Shown in pieces: positions 17,136-24,652 of a DNA stretch of 64,000 nt; position 1 is the stretch's first letter; every line of letters starts with the position of its first letter. The position numbers and the translations under genes are program-made. The notes under the pieces are model-generated. The model worked only from the letters and a program-made list of their open reading frames with translations, did not search any database and was not told the DNA's origin. Origin of the DNA: Longispora sp040681875 (lineage in GTDB: Bacteria; Actinomycetota; Actinomycetes; Mycobacteriales; Micromonosporaceae); contig NZ_JBFAZP010000001.1 of the NCBI RefSeq assembly GCF_040681875.1, forward strand, positions 372,001 through 436,000, read 5' to 3'.

Positions 17136-17996
17136 CTATCCGACCACCTCGGGAGGTTTGACGGAACGTGAGCCCAGGAGCTGCGACAGCGTGGTCGCCG
17201 GGCGGCCGGAGAGCCGGGGAACGGCGTCGCTGACACCCGCGAGTTCCCCGGCCGCGATCGCCGTGTACGTGCTCACCCACGCGTCGAGCTGCCAGTCGGG
17301 CGCGCCGTAGGAGGCCCGGGACGCGTACGCCTCCGGGACGGTCTCCGGGTGGTAGGTGACCGTCCGGCCGGTCCGGGCGGTCAGGACGGCGGCGACCTCG
17401 GCGAGGGTCAGCGCCTCCGGGCCAGTCAGGTCGTAGGTCTCCCCGTCGTGCGCGGCCGGGTCGGTGAGCACGGCGGCGGCGCACGCGGCGATGTCGTCCT
17501 GCGCGACGGCGGCCACCCTGCCGTCGCCGGCCGGCCCCCGGATCACGCCGTCCTCGCCGACCATCCGGGGCAGGAAGTCGAGGTACAGGTTGTCCCGGAG
17601 GAACGTGGACGCGAGCCCGGAGGCGCGGATGTGCCGTTCGGTGGCCCAGTGGTCCCGGGCGAGGGTGAACGTCGCGTCGGGGCTCGCGCCGTGGAAGGAG
17701 ACGTAGACCACCCGGCGGACCCCGGCGGCCGCCGCCGCGTCCACGAACGTGAAGTGCTGGTCGCGGCGGTCGGGGGCCTCGGCGGCGGAGACCATGAACA
17801 CCGTCTCGACGCCGTCGAGGGCCCGGCGGACGGCCTCCCCGTCCCCGTAGGAGGCCACGGCGAGTTCGACGGACAGGTCGGGGGCGCGGGCGGGGTCGCG
17901 GACCAGGAGGCGCAGCGGCAGGCCGGCCGCCGCGAGCAGCCGGGCGACCCGGCCACCGAGCTGCCCGGTGGACCCTGTGACGGCGAGAGGAGTCAT
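17136..17996 (-). CDS. NmrA-like NAD(P)-binding protein (SDR-a family)
   Basis: A 286-aa atypical SDR of the NmrA/quinone-oxidoreductase group. The cofactor motif Thr-Gly-Ser-Thr-Gly-Gln-Leu-Gly-Gly is at residues ~6-14 and Leu-Leu-Val-Arg-Asp-Pro-Ala-Arg ends the second strand, favouring NADP(H). No Tyr-x3-Lys pair is evident, as in redox-sensing NmrA proteins. It could be an NAD(P)H:quinone reductase or a redox sensor. Its stop is 25 bases before the RamR-like ATG on the same strand, so read-through into that regulator is possible. ATG 17996 follows an in-frame GTG at 17999; AGGAG-like bases are weak. Confidence 0.82.
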   Translation of the reverse strand: MTPLAVTGSTGQLGGRVARLLAAAGLPLRLLVRDPARAPDLSVELAVASYGDGEAVRRALDGVETVFMVSAAEAPDRRDQHFTFVDAAAAAGVRRVVYVSFHGASPDATFTLARDHWATERHIRASGLASTFLRDNLYLDFLPRMVGEDGVIRGPAGDGRVAAVAQDDIAACAAAVLTDPAAHDGETYDLTGPEALTLAEVAAVLTARTGRTVTYHPETVPEAYASRASYGAPDWQLDAWVSTYTAIAAGELAGVSDAVPRLSGRPATTLSQLLGSRSVKPPEVVG

Positions 17997-18021
17997 CACA
18001 CCACCGTAGCGACGGGGCATG

Positions 18022-18073
18022 GCTATACTGGGAAGTTCGTGCAACAAAAAAGAACCGCGTCAAAAGCGGTTCT
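18022..18073 (+). promoter_or_regulatory. helD promoter and leader hairpin
   Basis: TATACT (18024-18029) is a good -10 for the helD gene; the same bases read on the other strand give TATAGC for the divergent NmrA-like gene, so the two promoters overlap. No convincing -35 is present. Downstream, AGAACCGC (18051-18058) pairs perfectly with GCGGTTCT (18066-18073) across a 7-base loop, preceded by an A-run; on the minus strand this is a hairpin followed by TTTTTTG, a classic intrinsic terminator shape. It may block antisense transcription or control helD. Confidence 0.5.
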
Positions 18074-18103
18074 GGCCATGACGGTACCAAACAAGGAGTT
18101 CGC

Positions 18104-20329
18104 TTGTCAACTGCCGCCGACTTCCGTGAGGAGCAGGACTACCTGTCCATGCTCTACGGCCAGCTCGACACCCTGCGCGCCCAGGCGCAGGACCGGCTGG
18201 CCACCGCCCTGCACTACACGCCCGGCGGCACGCCGCAGAACCGCTCCGAACGCGACTCCGCGAGCGTCCTCTACACCGACCAGGTCGTCGAGTTCGGCGC
18301 GCTGGAGCACGGCCTGTGCTTCGGCCGCCTCGACCTCGACGACGGCACCGTCCGGCACATCGGCCGGATCGGCCTGTTCGACGCCGGGGGCGAGCACGCG
18401 CAGCTCCTGATGGACTGGCGCGCCCCGGCGGCCCGCTCGTTCTACCTGGCCACGGCCGCCGCGCCCGACGGGGTCCGCCGCCGCCGGCACATCCGCACCC
18501 AGGGCCGCTGGGTCACCGAACTCGACGACGAGGTCCTGGACCTGGCCGAGGCCGCCCGCGAGGACACCGAGGTCGGCATCGCCAGCGAGGCGGCCCTGTT
18601 CGCGGCGCTCGACGCCCGGCGGACCGGCCGGATGCGCGACATCGTGGAGACCATCCAGGCCGAGCAGGACGTGATCATCCGCTCCGACATGGGCGGGGTG
18701 CTCGTCGTGCAGGGCGGCCCCGGCACCGGCAAGACGGCCGTCGCCCTGCACCGGGCCGCGTACCTGCTCTACACGCACCGCGAACAGCTGTCCCGGCACG
18801 GCGTACTGATCATCGGGCCGAACCCGACGTTCCTGCGGTACATCTCCCAGGTGCTGCCGTCGCTGGCGGAGACGGGCGTGCTGCTGCGTACCCCCGGCGG
18901 CCTGTTCCCCGGCGTGACCGCCACGGCGGCCGAACCGGCGCACGTCGCCGAGGTGAAGGGCCGGCTCGTGCTGGCCGAGGTGCTGGCCGGGGCGGTCGCC
19001 GACCGGCAGCGCGTCCCCGACGAGCCGATCGAACTGACCTACGACCGCGAACCGCTCTGGCTGGACCCGGTCACCTGCGACCGGGCCCGGACCCGCGCCC
19101 TGGGCACCGGCCGCCCGCACAACCTGGCCCGCGCGGTGTTCACCGACGACGTCCTCGACGCCCTGGTCCGCCAGGCCGCCGACCGGATCGGCGCGGACCC
19201 GCTGGGCGGCGACAACCTGCTCGGCCCCGCCGACCTGGTCGAGATCCGCGAGGAGCTGGCCGCCGACCCGGAGGTGGCCGCGACCCTCGAGGAGCTGTGG
19301 CCGGACCTGACCCCCGAACGCCTGCTCGCCGAGTTCTACGCCGACCGCGACCGGATCGACATCGCGGCCGGCGACCTGCTCACCCCCTCGGAGCGGCTGT
19401 CGCTGTACCGGCCCGGCGGCGGCTGGACCCCGGCCGACGTCCCGCTGCTGGACGAGGCCGCCGAGCTGCTCGGCGAGGAGGAGGTCGTCGAGGTCGCCGG
19501 CCCGGCGGTCGACGCCGACTATGCCGAGGGCGTGCTCGACATCGCACTCGGCTCCCGGTCCATCGACCTGGAGGACGAACTCGACCCGGAACTCCTCCTC
19601 GCCGCCGACGTCGTCAACGCGGGCCAGCTCGCCGAACGCCAGGAGGACGCCGAACGGCTCACCGCGGCCCAGCGCGCGGCGGCGGACCGGACCTGGGCGT
19701 TCGGGCACATCATCGTCGACGAGGCGCAGGAACTGTCCCCGATGACGTGGCGGCTCCTGATGCGCCGCAGCCCCAACCGGTCGATGACGCTCGTCGGCGA
19801 CGTGGCCCAGACCGGCGACCTGGCCGGCACGGCCTCCTGGCAGGGCGCCCTCGGCGGGTACGTGGCCGAGCGCTGGCGGCTCGCCGAACTGACCGTCAGC
19901 TACCGCACCCCGGCGGAGATCATGGCCGTGGCCGCCGACGTCCTCGCCGAACTGGATCCCGCGTTGACCGCGCCGCGTCCGGTCCGGTCCGTCGGCGTCG
20001 AGCCGTGGGTGGAACAGACCGGGGACCTGGCGGGCCGGGTCGCGGCCCTGGTCGCCGAGGAGGGCGCGCACGGCCGGGTCGGGGTGATCGTGCCCGAGAG
20101 CCGGGTCGAGCTGCGGGCCGTCGGCGGCCGGGACCAGGTGCTGACCGTGCGCGACGCGAAGGGGCTGGAGTTCGACTCCGTGCTGATCGTGGATCCGCAG
20201 GCGATCCTGGACGAGTCGCCGCGCGGGCACAACGATCTGTACGTGGCGTTGACGCGGTCGACGCGGCGGCTCGGGGTGTTGTGCCCCGGGGAGGTGCCGG
20301 AGGTGCTGCGGGCGCTGAAGCCGCGCTGA
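18104..20329 (+). CDS. helD: HelD/HelR-type superfamily 1 ATPase (RNA polymerase recycling factor)
   Basis: A 741-aa UvrD-like ATPase. HelD proteins bind RNA polymerase, insert arms into the secondary and main channels and free stalled complexes; actinobacterial HelR versions also displace rifampicin. Visible features: N-terminal coiled region (~1-60, Glu-Glu-Gln-Asp-Tyr-Leu-Ser-Met-Leu-Tyr), Asp-Trp-Arg-Ala-Pro at ~105, Walker A Gly-Gly-Pro-Gly-Thr-Gly-Lys-Thr with Lys210, Walker B/motif II Ile-Val-Asp-Glu-Ala-Gln-Glu, motif III Val-Gly-Asp-Val-Ala-Gln, and C-terminal Leu-Tyr-Val-Ala-Leu-Thr-Arg-Ser. It uses a TTG start with AAGGAG five bases upstream. The length fits the actinobacterial class. 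No rifamycin-associated element was recognised upstream. Confidence 0.9.
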   Translation: MSTAADFREEQDYLSMLYGQLDTLRAQAQDRLATALHYTPGGTPQNRSERDSASVLYTDQVVEFGALEHGLCFGRLDLDDGTVRHIGRIGLFDAGGEHAQLLMDWRAPAARSFYLATAAAPDGVRRRRHIRTQGRWVTELDDEVLDLAEAAREDTEVGIASEAALFAALDARRTGRMRDIVETIQAEQDVIIRSDMGGVLVVQGGPGTGKTAVALHRAAYLLYTHREQLSRHGVLIIGPNPTFLRYISQVLPSLAETGVLLRTPGGLFPGVTATAAEPAHVAEVKGRLVLAEVLAGAVADRQRVPDEPIELTYDREPLWLDPVTCDRARTRALGTGRPHNLARAVFTDDVLDALVRQAADRIGADPLGGDNLLGPADLVEIREELAADPEVAATLEELWPDLTPERLLAEFYADRDRIDIAAGDLLTPSERLSLYRPGGGWTPADVPLLDEAAELLGEEEVVEVAGPAVDADYAEGVLDIALGSRSIDLEDELDPELLLAADVVNAGQLAERQEDAERLTAAQRAAADRTWAFGHIIVDEAQELSPMTWRLLMRRSPNRSMTLVGDVAQTGDLAGTASWQGALGGYVAERWRLAELTVSYRTPAEIMAVAADVLAELDPALTAPRPVRSVGVEPWVEQTGDLAGRVAALVAEEGAHGRVGVIVPESRVELRAVGGRDQVLTVRDAKGLEFDSVLIVDPQAILDESPRGHNDLYVALTRSTRRLGVLCPGEVPEVLRALKPR

Positions 20330-20330
20330 C

Positions 20331-20375
20331 CTGACCGGGGTCGGGGGTCCCACCCTCCGGCCCCCGGGCGGTCAG
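20331..20375. terminator. Imperfect hairpin between convergent genes
   Basis: CTGACCG...CGGTCAG ends with complementary G-rich and C-rich inner segments (GGGG/CCCC) form an interrupted stem over the 42-base gap between the helD and NTF2-like stops, extending slightly into the latter's stop codon. Probable shared terminator. Confidence 0.4.
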
Positions 20376-20776
20376 TCGCCGGTGGCGGTGGCCTGGGACC
20401 ACACGCACCGCCACCGGCCGGCCGCCCCGTCGTGCCGGTAGCAGTCGAGGTGCCACGCGCTCAGCGCCCTGTACGGGCCGCCGTCGATGGCGATCTCGAT
20501 CGCGGACCGGTACCGCACGACCGCGACGCCGTCGCCGGCGAGCACCTGGATCGGCGTCACGGCCTCGAATCTGCGGTAGTCGATCGAGCCGTCGGCGACG
20601 CCTCCGAGGTAGAACGCCCTGTCCCACTCGCCGCCGCCCGGATTGACCAGCAGGAAGTCCTCGGCATGCAGCTCGTCCAGGAGCACGGTGTCGGCCGCCA
20701 CCAGCGCGGCGAGCCGCCGCCGTTCCTGCTCTCCCAGCCGGTCCGCGTCGATCGTGTCCCCCGTGGTGTCAGCCAT
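20372..20776 (-). CDS. NTF2-like (SnoaL/DUF4440-type) small protein
   Basis: A 134-aa cone-shaped NTF2-superfamily protein. Pattern: helix with Leu-Leu-Asp-Glu-Leu-His-Ala-Glu-Asp-Phe, then Val-Asn-Pro-Gly-Gly, Val-Ala-Val-Val-Arg-Tyr-Arg-Ser, and a closing Trp-His-Leu-Asp-Cys-Tyr-Arg...Trp-Arg-Cys-Val-Trp-Ser-Gln-Ala-Thr. Members include ketosteroid isomerases, polyketide cyclases and many orphans with no defined substrate. It stands alone, convergent with helD and divergent from the P-loop gene 66 bases away. Function not assignable. Confidence 0.78.
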   Translation of the reverse strand: MADTTGDTIDADRLGEQERRRLAALVAADTVLLDELHAEDFLLVNPGGGEWDRAFYLGGVADGSIDYRRFEAVTPIQVLAGDGVAVVRYRSAIEIAIDGGPYRALSAWHLDCYRHDGAAGRWRCVWSQATATGD

Positions 20777-20842
20777 CCGGCAACCCTATCCCCGCCGCCC
20801 CGGGGCGCGCCCGGATCGGGAAATGTCGGTACTGTGGCGGCC

Positions 20843-21625
20843 ATGGTCACGGTCTGGATCGGCGGCGGCACCGGCTCGGGGAAGACGACACTGACCCGGA
20901 TCCTCGCCGGTCGCCACGGCCTGCGGGTGTTCCCCCTGGACGCGTTCTGGCACAGCCACGAGGCCCGGTTGCCGGAACCGGAGCGCAGCCCCGACGACCA
21001 GTGGCTCGGGCTGACCCCGGTGGAGCAGGCGGCCGAGTTCGAGGCGCTGGCCCGCAAGCGCTGGCCGCTGGTGCTCGCCGACCTGGCGGCGCTGCCGGCG
21101 TCGCCGCCCGTGGTCGTCGAGGGCCCGCAGGTGCTGCCGGACCTGGTGCCGGACGGCGACGCGGCCGTGTTCCTAGTCTCCACGGCGCCGTTCCAACGCT
21201 CGGTGCTGGAGCGTCGACCGCTTCCGCCCACCGCCGACGCCCACCGGGCACTGGAGAACCGGATCGAGAAGGACCGGCGCTACGGAGAACGGGTCGCCGC
21301 CCTGGCCGCCGCGCGCGGCTTTCCCGTCGTGACGGTCGACGGCACCCTTCCGGTCGAGGAGATCCTGGCCGCCGTCGAGGGGGTGCTGCCGGGGATCGTC
21401 GGGCTCGACGTGGAACCGGCGGACCTCCGGGCGGCGCGGCGCTGGGAGAACGGCGTGGTGGCGGACAACATCCGCACCTGGCTGGGCACGGCGCACGTCC
21501 CGCCGGTGGCCCCGACCGGCTACCCGTTCGCGTGCGAGTGCGGCGCGCGGGGCTGCGATGCCCAGGTGGTCCTGCCGCTGGCCAGCTACGAGGCCGCGAC
21601 GCGCCTCGTCGCCCCGGGGCACTGA
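20843..21625 (+). CDS. P-loop kinase-like protein with C-terminal Cys-rich motif
   Basis: A 260-aa protein. Walker A (Gly-Gly-Gly-Thr-Gly-Ser-Gly-Lys-Thr-Thr, Lys14) starts almost at the N-terminus, and the following Asp-Ala-Phe-Trp-His resembles the substrate loop of uridine- or shikimate-kinase-like enzymes. The C-terminal ~60 residues form a separate unit with Phe-Ala-Cys-Glu-Cys-Gly-Ala-Arg-Gly-Cys-Asp, a Cys motif seen at the end of diverse actinobacterial proteins and probably metal-binding. ATG 20843 is the first start after the divergent gene; the longer frame from 20432 runs antisense through that gene. Substrate unknown. Confidence 0.78.
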   Translation: MVTVWIGGGTGSGKTTLTRILAGRHGLRVFPLDAFWHSHEARLPEPERSPDDQWLGLTPVEQAAEFEALARKRWPLVLADLAALPASPPVVVEGPQVLPDLVPDGDAAVFLVSTAPFQRSVLERRPLPPTADAHRALENRIEKDRRYGERVAALAAARGFPVVTVDGTLPVEEILAAVEGVLPGIVGLDVEPADLRAARRWENGVVADNIRTWLGTAHVPPVAPTGYPFACECGARGCDAQVVLPLASYEAATRLVAPGH

Positions 21626-21766
21626 CGTCACCGTGCCGAGCGGAAGGCCCGGGGTCTGACGCACCGGGCAGCCCCGGCCCGGGACGGAGCATTGCGGACG
21701 GTGACAGATACTCCACAAGAGGTGACGGGTGTGAGTCACTCGCTATCCCGGCCGGAGCGGGGTGTG

Positions 21767-21772
21767 TATGCT
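21767..21772 (+). promoter_or_regulatory. Candidate -10 box just ahead of the cobalamin riboswitch
   Basis: TATGCT lies a few bases before the predicted 5' edge of the riboswitch, which is where the promoter should be if transcription starts near 21779. No clear -35 is seen. Weak evidence from position alone. Confidence 0.3.
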
Positions 21773-21774
21773 CC

Positions 21775-21975
21775 TGCTCGCCAACGGTACGCCCCCTCCC
21801 GCACGGCGGTGGGCGTGGCAACAGGGAACCCGGTGTGAATCCGGGACTGCCCCGCAGCGGTATGTGGGAACGACCGCCGTCAACAGCACTGGGACGCCAC
21901 GTCCTGGGAAGCGGCGGCCACTAGGCAGCGTCTGTCGGCGCACCGCCCACGAGTCCGAATATCTGCCGTCGGTGC
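21775..21975 (+). ncRNA. Cobalamin (AdoCbl) riboswitch
   Basis: The conserved core is visible in order: ACAGGGAA (21821-21828), GGTGtGAAtCC (21832-21842), CTGCCCCGC (21847-21855), CAGCACTGGGA (21883-21893), TCCTGGGAAG (21902-21911) and the closing GAGTCCGAATATCTGCC (21951-21967), which matches the GAGCC-x-GAxxACCTGCC end of the B12 element. The ACTGGGA...TCCTGGGAAG pair is the usual peripheral arm. It sits 134 bases ahead of the solute-binding lipoprotein gene, so the whole transporter operon should be repressed when cobalamin is plentiful. A hairpin CACGCGC/GCGCGTG (21975-21993) directly after it may belong to the expression platform. Confidence 0.93.
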
Positions 21976-22108
21976 ACGCGCCCAACGCGCGTGCCGGTTC
22001 CGGGTCTCGTGGGAGGGGCCTCGCCGACGCCGTGCCGCGCCCTGGGCCGGTCCACGCGTGGTCTCCCGCCGACCCGGCTTGCGTCGGATCTCGCGAGGGA
22101 GAGCGGCA

Positions 22109-23671
22109 ATGCGGATAGGCAGTAGAGGCAGACTTCTGGTGGCCGTGCTCGGCCTGGCCCTGGGGGCCTCGGCCTGCACGGGTACGTCGACGGACAAGCC
22201 GGTCGACGGCAAGGTCACGACGTTGACGATCGCGACGAGCTTCGCGGTCAAGGATCTCGATCCGCTGGAGAGCGGGTTCTGGGCGCCGGAGTTCGGGTTC
22301 GGCGCGCTGCTGATGAAGCCGGTCGCAGGGGGCAAGCTGGTCCCGTGGCTGCTGGAGTCGGCACCGGCCCAGGCGGGTCCGACGACGTGGACCCTGAAGC
22401 TGCGGCCGAATCTGACCTTCCAGAACGGCAAGCCGCTCGACGGGGCCGCGCTGGCCGCCGCGATGACGTTCAGCCTGACCGACAACAGTTCGGTGAAGCC
22501 GATGTTGCCGGGGGCCACCGCGAAGGCGGACGGGCCGTTGACGGTCACGCTGACCACGGCCAAGCCGACGTCGTACGTGCCGAGTCTGCTCGCCCACGAG
22601 TCGATGTTCCCGATCTTCGACCACGCCGGGTACCTGCCGGTGAAGGGGAAGCCGGCCGAGCTGATCGCGGCGAGGATCTGGTCGGGGCCGTACACGGTCA
22701 CCGGGCTGACCTCGGAGGCGATGACGATGACGCCGACCCCCGGGTACACGGTGTCGACGCCGAAACTGGAGAAGTTGACCGTCCGGTTCATCCCCGACGC
22801 GCAGGCCCGGATCCTGGCCGTGCAGCACGGGGAGGCGGACCTGGCGCTGTACCCGCCGACGTCCGCCGCCCGGGAACTGCAGGGTCGGGCCGACGCGGTG
22901 TTCCTCAACCAGGCCGCCGGTACCGCCGCCGAGGGTTTCCAGTTGGTCCTCAACCCGCGCACCGGCCCGCTGGCCGAGGTGGAGGTCCGTAGGGCGCTGT
23001 CGCACGCGATCGACTACGGCCAGCTCGCCACCCAGGTGATGAACGGGCTGTACGACACGTCGGTCGGCTTCTACCCGGCGTTCCTGCCGTACGCGGCCAG
23101 GAACCAGACCTTCGACCAGGCGAGGGCGAACACGCTGCTCGACGCGGCCGGCTGGGCGAAGGCGGCCGACGGCACGCGGGCGAAGGCCGGCAAACCGTTG
23201 GCGTTCACGCTGCTCACGTACCCGCAGCAGCCGGACTCGAAGACCGTCGCGGTGGCGGTGCAGGCGCAGTTGAAGACCGTCGGGTTCACGGTCGAGGTCC
23301 GCCAGATCGACGACGTGACCGCCACGGTGAAGCAGCCGGCCGGCTGGGACGCGGCGGTGATGGGCAACGGGGCGATCGACTGGACCCAGACCGACCCGGT
23401 GACCCCGATCATCGCGAACTTCACCCCGGGCGGGGACAACAACTACGGCGGGGTCGACGATCCGGAGCTGACCCGGCTCGCGGCGCAGTTGGCGGAGACG
23501 TTCGACCCGGCTGCCAGGGACACGTTGATGGCCCGGGTGCAGCAGATCGTGATCGAGGAGAAGGTGTACAGCCTGTACCTGGCCCTCAAGCGGGTACCCG
23601 TGGTGGCCTCGCCGAAGCTGCGCGGCTACGCGGTACCGCCCGTGGCCCTACTGTGGGTCGACGCGTACTGA
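22109..23671 (+). CDS. ABC transporter substrate-binding lipoprotein, family 5 (peptide/nickel type), B12-regulated
   Basis: A 520-aa lipoprotein. The signal peptide ends in the lipobox Gly-Ala-Ser-Ala-Cys (Cys23). Family-5 features: Asp-Leu-Asp-Pro-Leu, then Asn-Gly-Lys-Pro-Leu-Asp-Gly-Ala-Ala-Leu-Ala (the usual "dGkplta.DV" block), and Val-Arg-Arg-Ala-Leu-Ser-His-Ala-Ile-Asp. These proteins bind peptides, nickel chelates or opine-type metallophores. Control by a cobalamin riboswitch suggests that the ligand is a cobalt compound, a corrinoid or a precursor rather than a nutrient peptide. ATG 22109 has GAGGGAG seven bases upstream and starts the signal peptide; the stop overlaps the permease start (TGATG). 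Confidence 0.9.
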   Translation: MRIGSRGRLLVAVLGLALGASACTGTSTDKPVDGKVTTLTIATSFAVKDLDPLESGFWAPEFGFGALLMKPVAGGKLVPWLLESAPAQAGPTTWTLKLRPNLTFQNGKPLDGAALAAAMTFSLTDNSSVKPMLPGATAKADGPLTVTLTTAKPTSYVPSLLAHESMFPIFDHAGYLPVKGKPAELIAARIWSGPYTVTGLTSEAMTMTPTPGYTVSTPKLEKLTVRFIPDAQARILAVQHGEADLALYPPTSAARELQGRADAVFLNQAAGTAAEGFQLVLNPRTGPLAEVEVRRALSHAIDYGQLATQVMNGLYDTSVGFYPAFLPYAARNQTFDQARANTLLDAAGWAKAADGTRAKAGKPLAFTLLTYPQQPDSKTVAVAVQAQLKTVGFTVEVRQIDDVTATVKQPAGWDAAVMGNGAIDWTQTDPVTPIIANFTPGGDNNYGGVDDPELTRLAAQLAETFDPAARDTLMARVQQIVIEEKVYSLYLALKRVPVVASPKLRGYAVPPVALLWVDAY

Positions 23672-24612
23672 TGCGGCACACGGTCCTGCGCCGGATCGGC
23701 CAGGCCGTGCTGACCCTGCTGGTCGGCAGCGTCCTGGTCTGGGCGCTGCTGGCCCTGGCGCCGGGCGATCCGGCGCACCGGGTCCTCACGGCCAACGGGG
23801 TCGCCCATCCGACCGAGGAACAGGTGCGGGCCAAGCGGGTCGAGCTCGGGCTGACCGGCGATCCGGTGACCCGGTACGGCCGCTGGCTGGCCGGCGCGGC
23901 GCGCGGCGACTTCGGCACGTCCTGGGCCACGAGCCGGCCGGTGGCCGACGAGCTGGGTCAGCGGCTGCCGGCCACGGTGCGGCTCACCGTCGTCGCGGTC
24001 GGACTGTCGCTGGCGGCGGCCCTGCTGCTGGGCACGGTCGCCGCCGTCACCGCGGGCCGGTGGCCGGACGCCGCGATCCGGCTGCTGTCCTCGGCGGTGC
24101 TGGTCCTGCCCGGGTTCGTGGTCGGGCTCGCGCTGCTGCACGTCGTGGTGCTGCGGCTGGGGCACTTCCAGATCATCACGGACGGGAGCTGGGCGACGGT
24201 GGGGCTGCCGGCGCTCACCCTGTCCCTGGGGACCGCCGCCGCGTGGTCGCGGCTGCTGCGCGCCGAGCTGTTGCGGGCCGGGGGCGCGCCGCACGTGGAG
24301 GTGGCCACGGCGCGGGGTGCGCGCAGGTGGCGGCTGCTGGTGGTGCACGACCTGCCGGGGGCGCTGGTGCCGTTCCTGACCGTGGTCGGGACCGGGGTGG
24401 CCGCGCTGCTCGGCGGGGCGCCGATCGTGGAGACCGTGTTCACGTGGCCGGGGGTCGGCCGGTACGCGGTGCAGGCGATCACGGCGCGGGACCTGCCGGT
24501 GGTGCAGGCGTACACCCTGCTGGCGATCGCCGTGTATGTCGCGGTGTCGCTGGTGGTGGACCTGGTCGCCGTCGCCGTGGATCCGCGCCTGGCCCGGGCG
24601 GGTGCGCGGTGA
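23671..24612 (+). CDS. ABC transporter permease (DppB/NikB-like)
   Basis: A 313-aa permease with six membrane helices. Family signature: Asp-Pro-Ala-His-Arg-Val near the first periplasmic loop, Gly-Asp-Phe-Gly-Thr-Ser-Trp, and the cytoplasmic coupling loop Glu-Val-Ala-Thr-Ala-Arg-Gly-Ala-Arg-Arg-Trp, ending with Thr-Val-Phe-Thr-Trp-Pro-Gly-Val-Gly-Arg. ATG 23671 overlaps the lipoprotein stop by one base. It forms the channel with the permease half of the next gene. Confidence 0.9.
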   Translation: MRHTVLRRIGQAVLTLLVGSVLVWALLALAPGDPAHRVLTANGVAHPTEEQVRAKRVELGLTGDPVTRYGRWLAGAARGDFGTSWATSRPVADELGQRLPATVRLTVVAVGLSLAAALLLGTVAAVTAGRWPDAAIRLLSSAVLVLPGFVVGLALLHVVVLRLGHFQIITDGSWATVGLPALTLSLGTAAAWSRLLRAELLRAGGAPHVEVATARGARRWRLLVVHDLPGALVPFLTVVGTGVAALLGGAPIVETVFTWPGVGRYAVQAITARDLPVVQAYTLLAIAVYVAVSLVVDLVAVAVDPRLARAGAR

Positions 24613-24652
24613 GGCCGGCGGCTTCGCCGCTGTCCCGGGCGGGTGGTCGGCG

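Noticed and set aside
18001..18103. Rifamycin-associated element upstream of helD
   Set aside because: No matching GC-rich palindrome seen; only the 8-bp AGAACCGC hairpin is present.
18107..20353. Open frame antisense to the whole helD gene (748 codons)
   Set aside because: Composition is typical of a shadow frame, and the helD reading has Walker and UvrD motifs plus a ribosome site.
21627..21705. Distant inverted repeat GTCACCGT...ACGGTGAC before the riboswitch
   Set aside because: Eight-base arms 63 bases apart are expected by chance in such sequence; no functional context.
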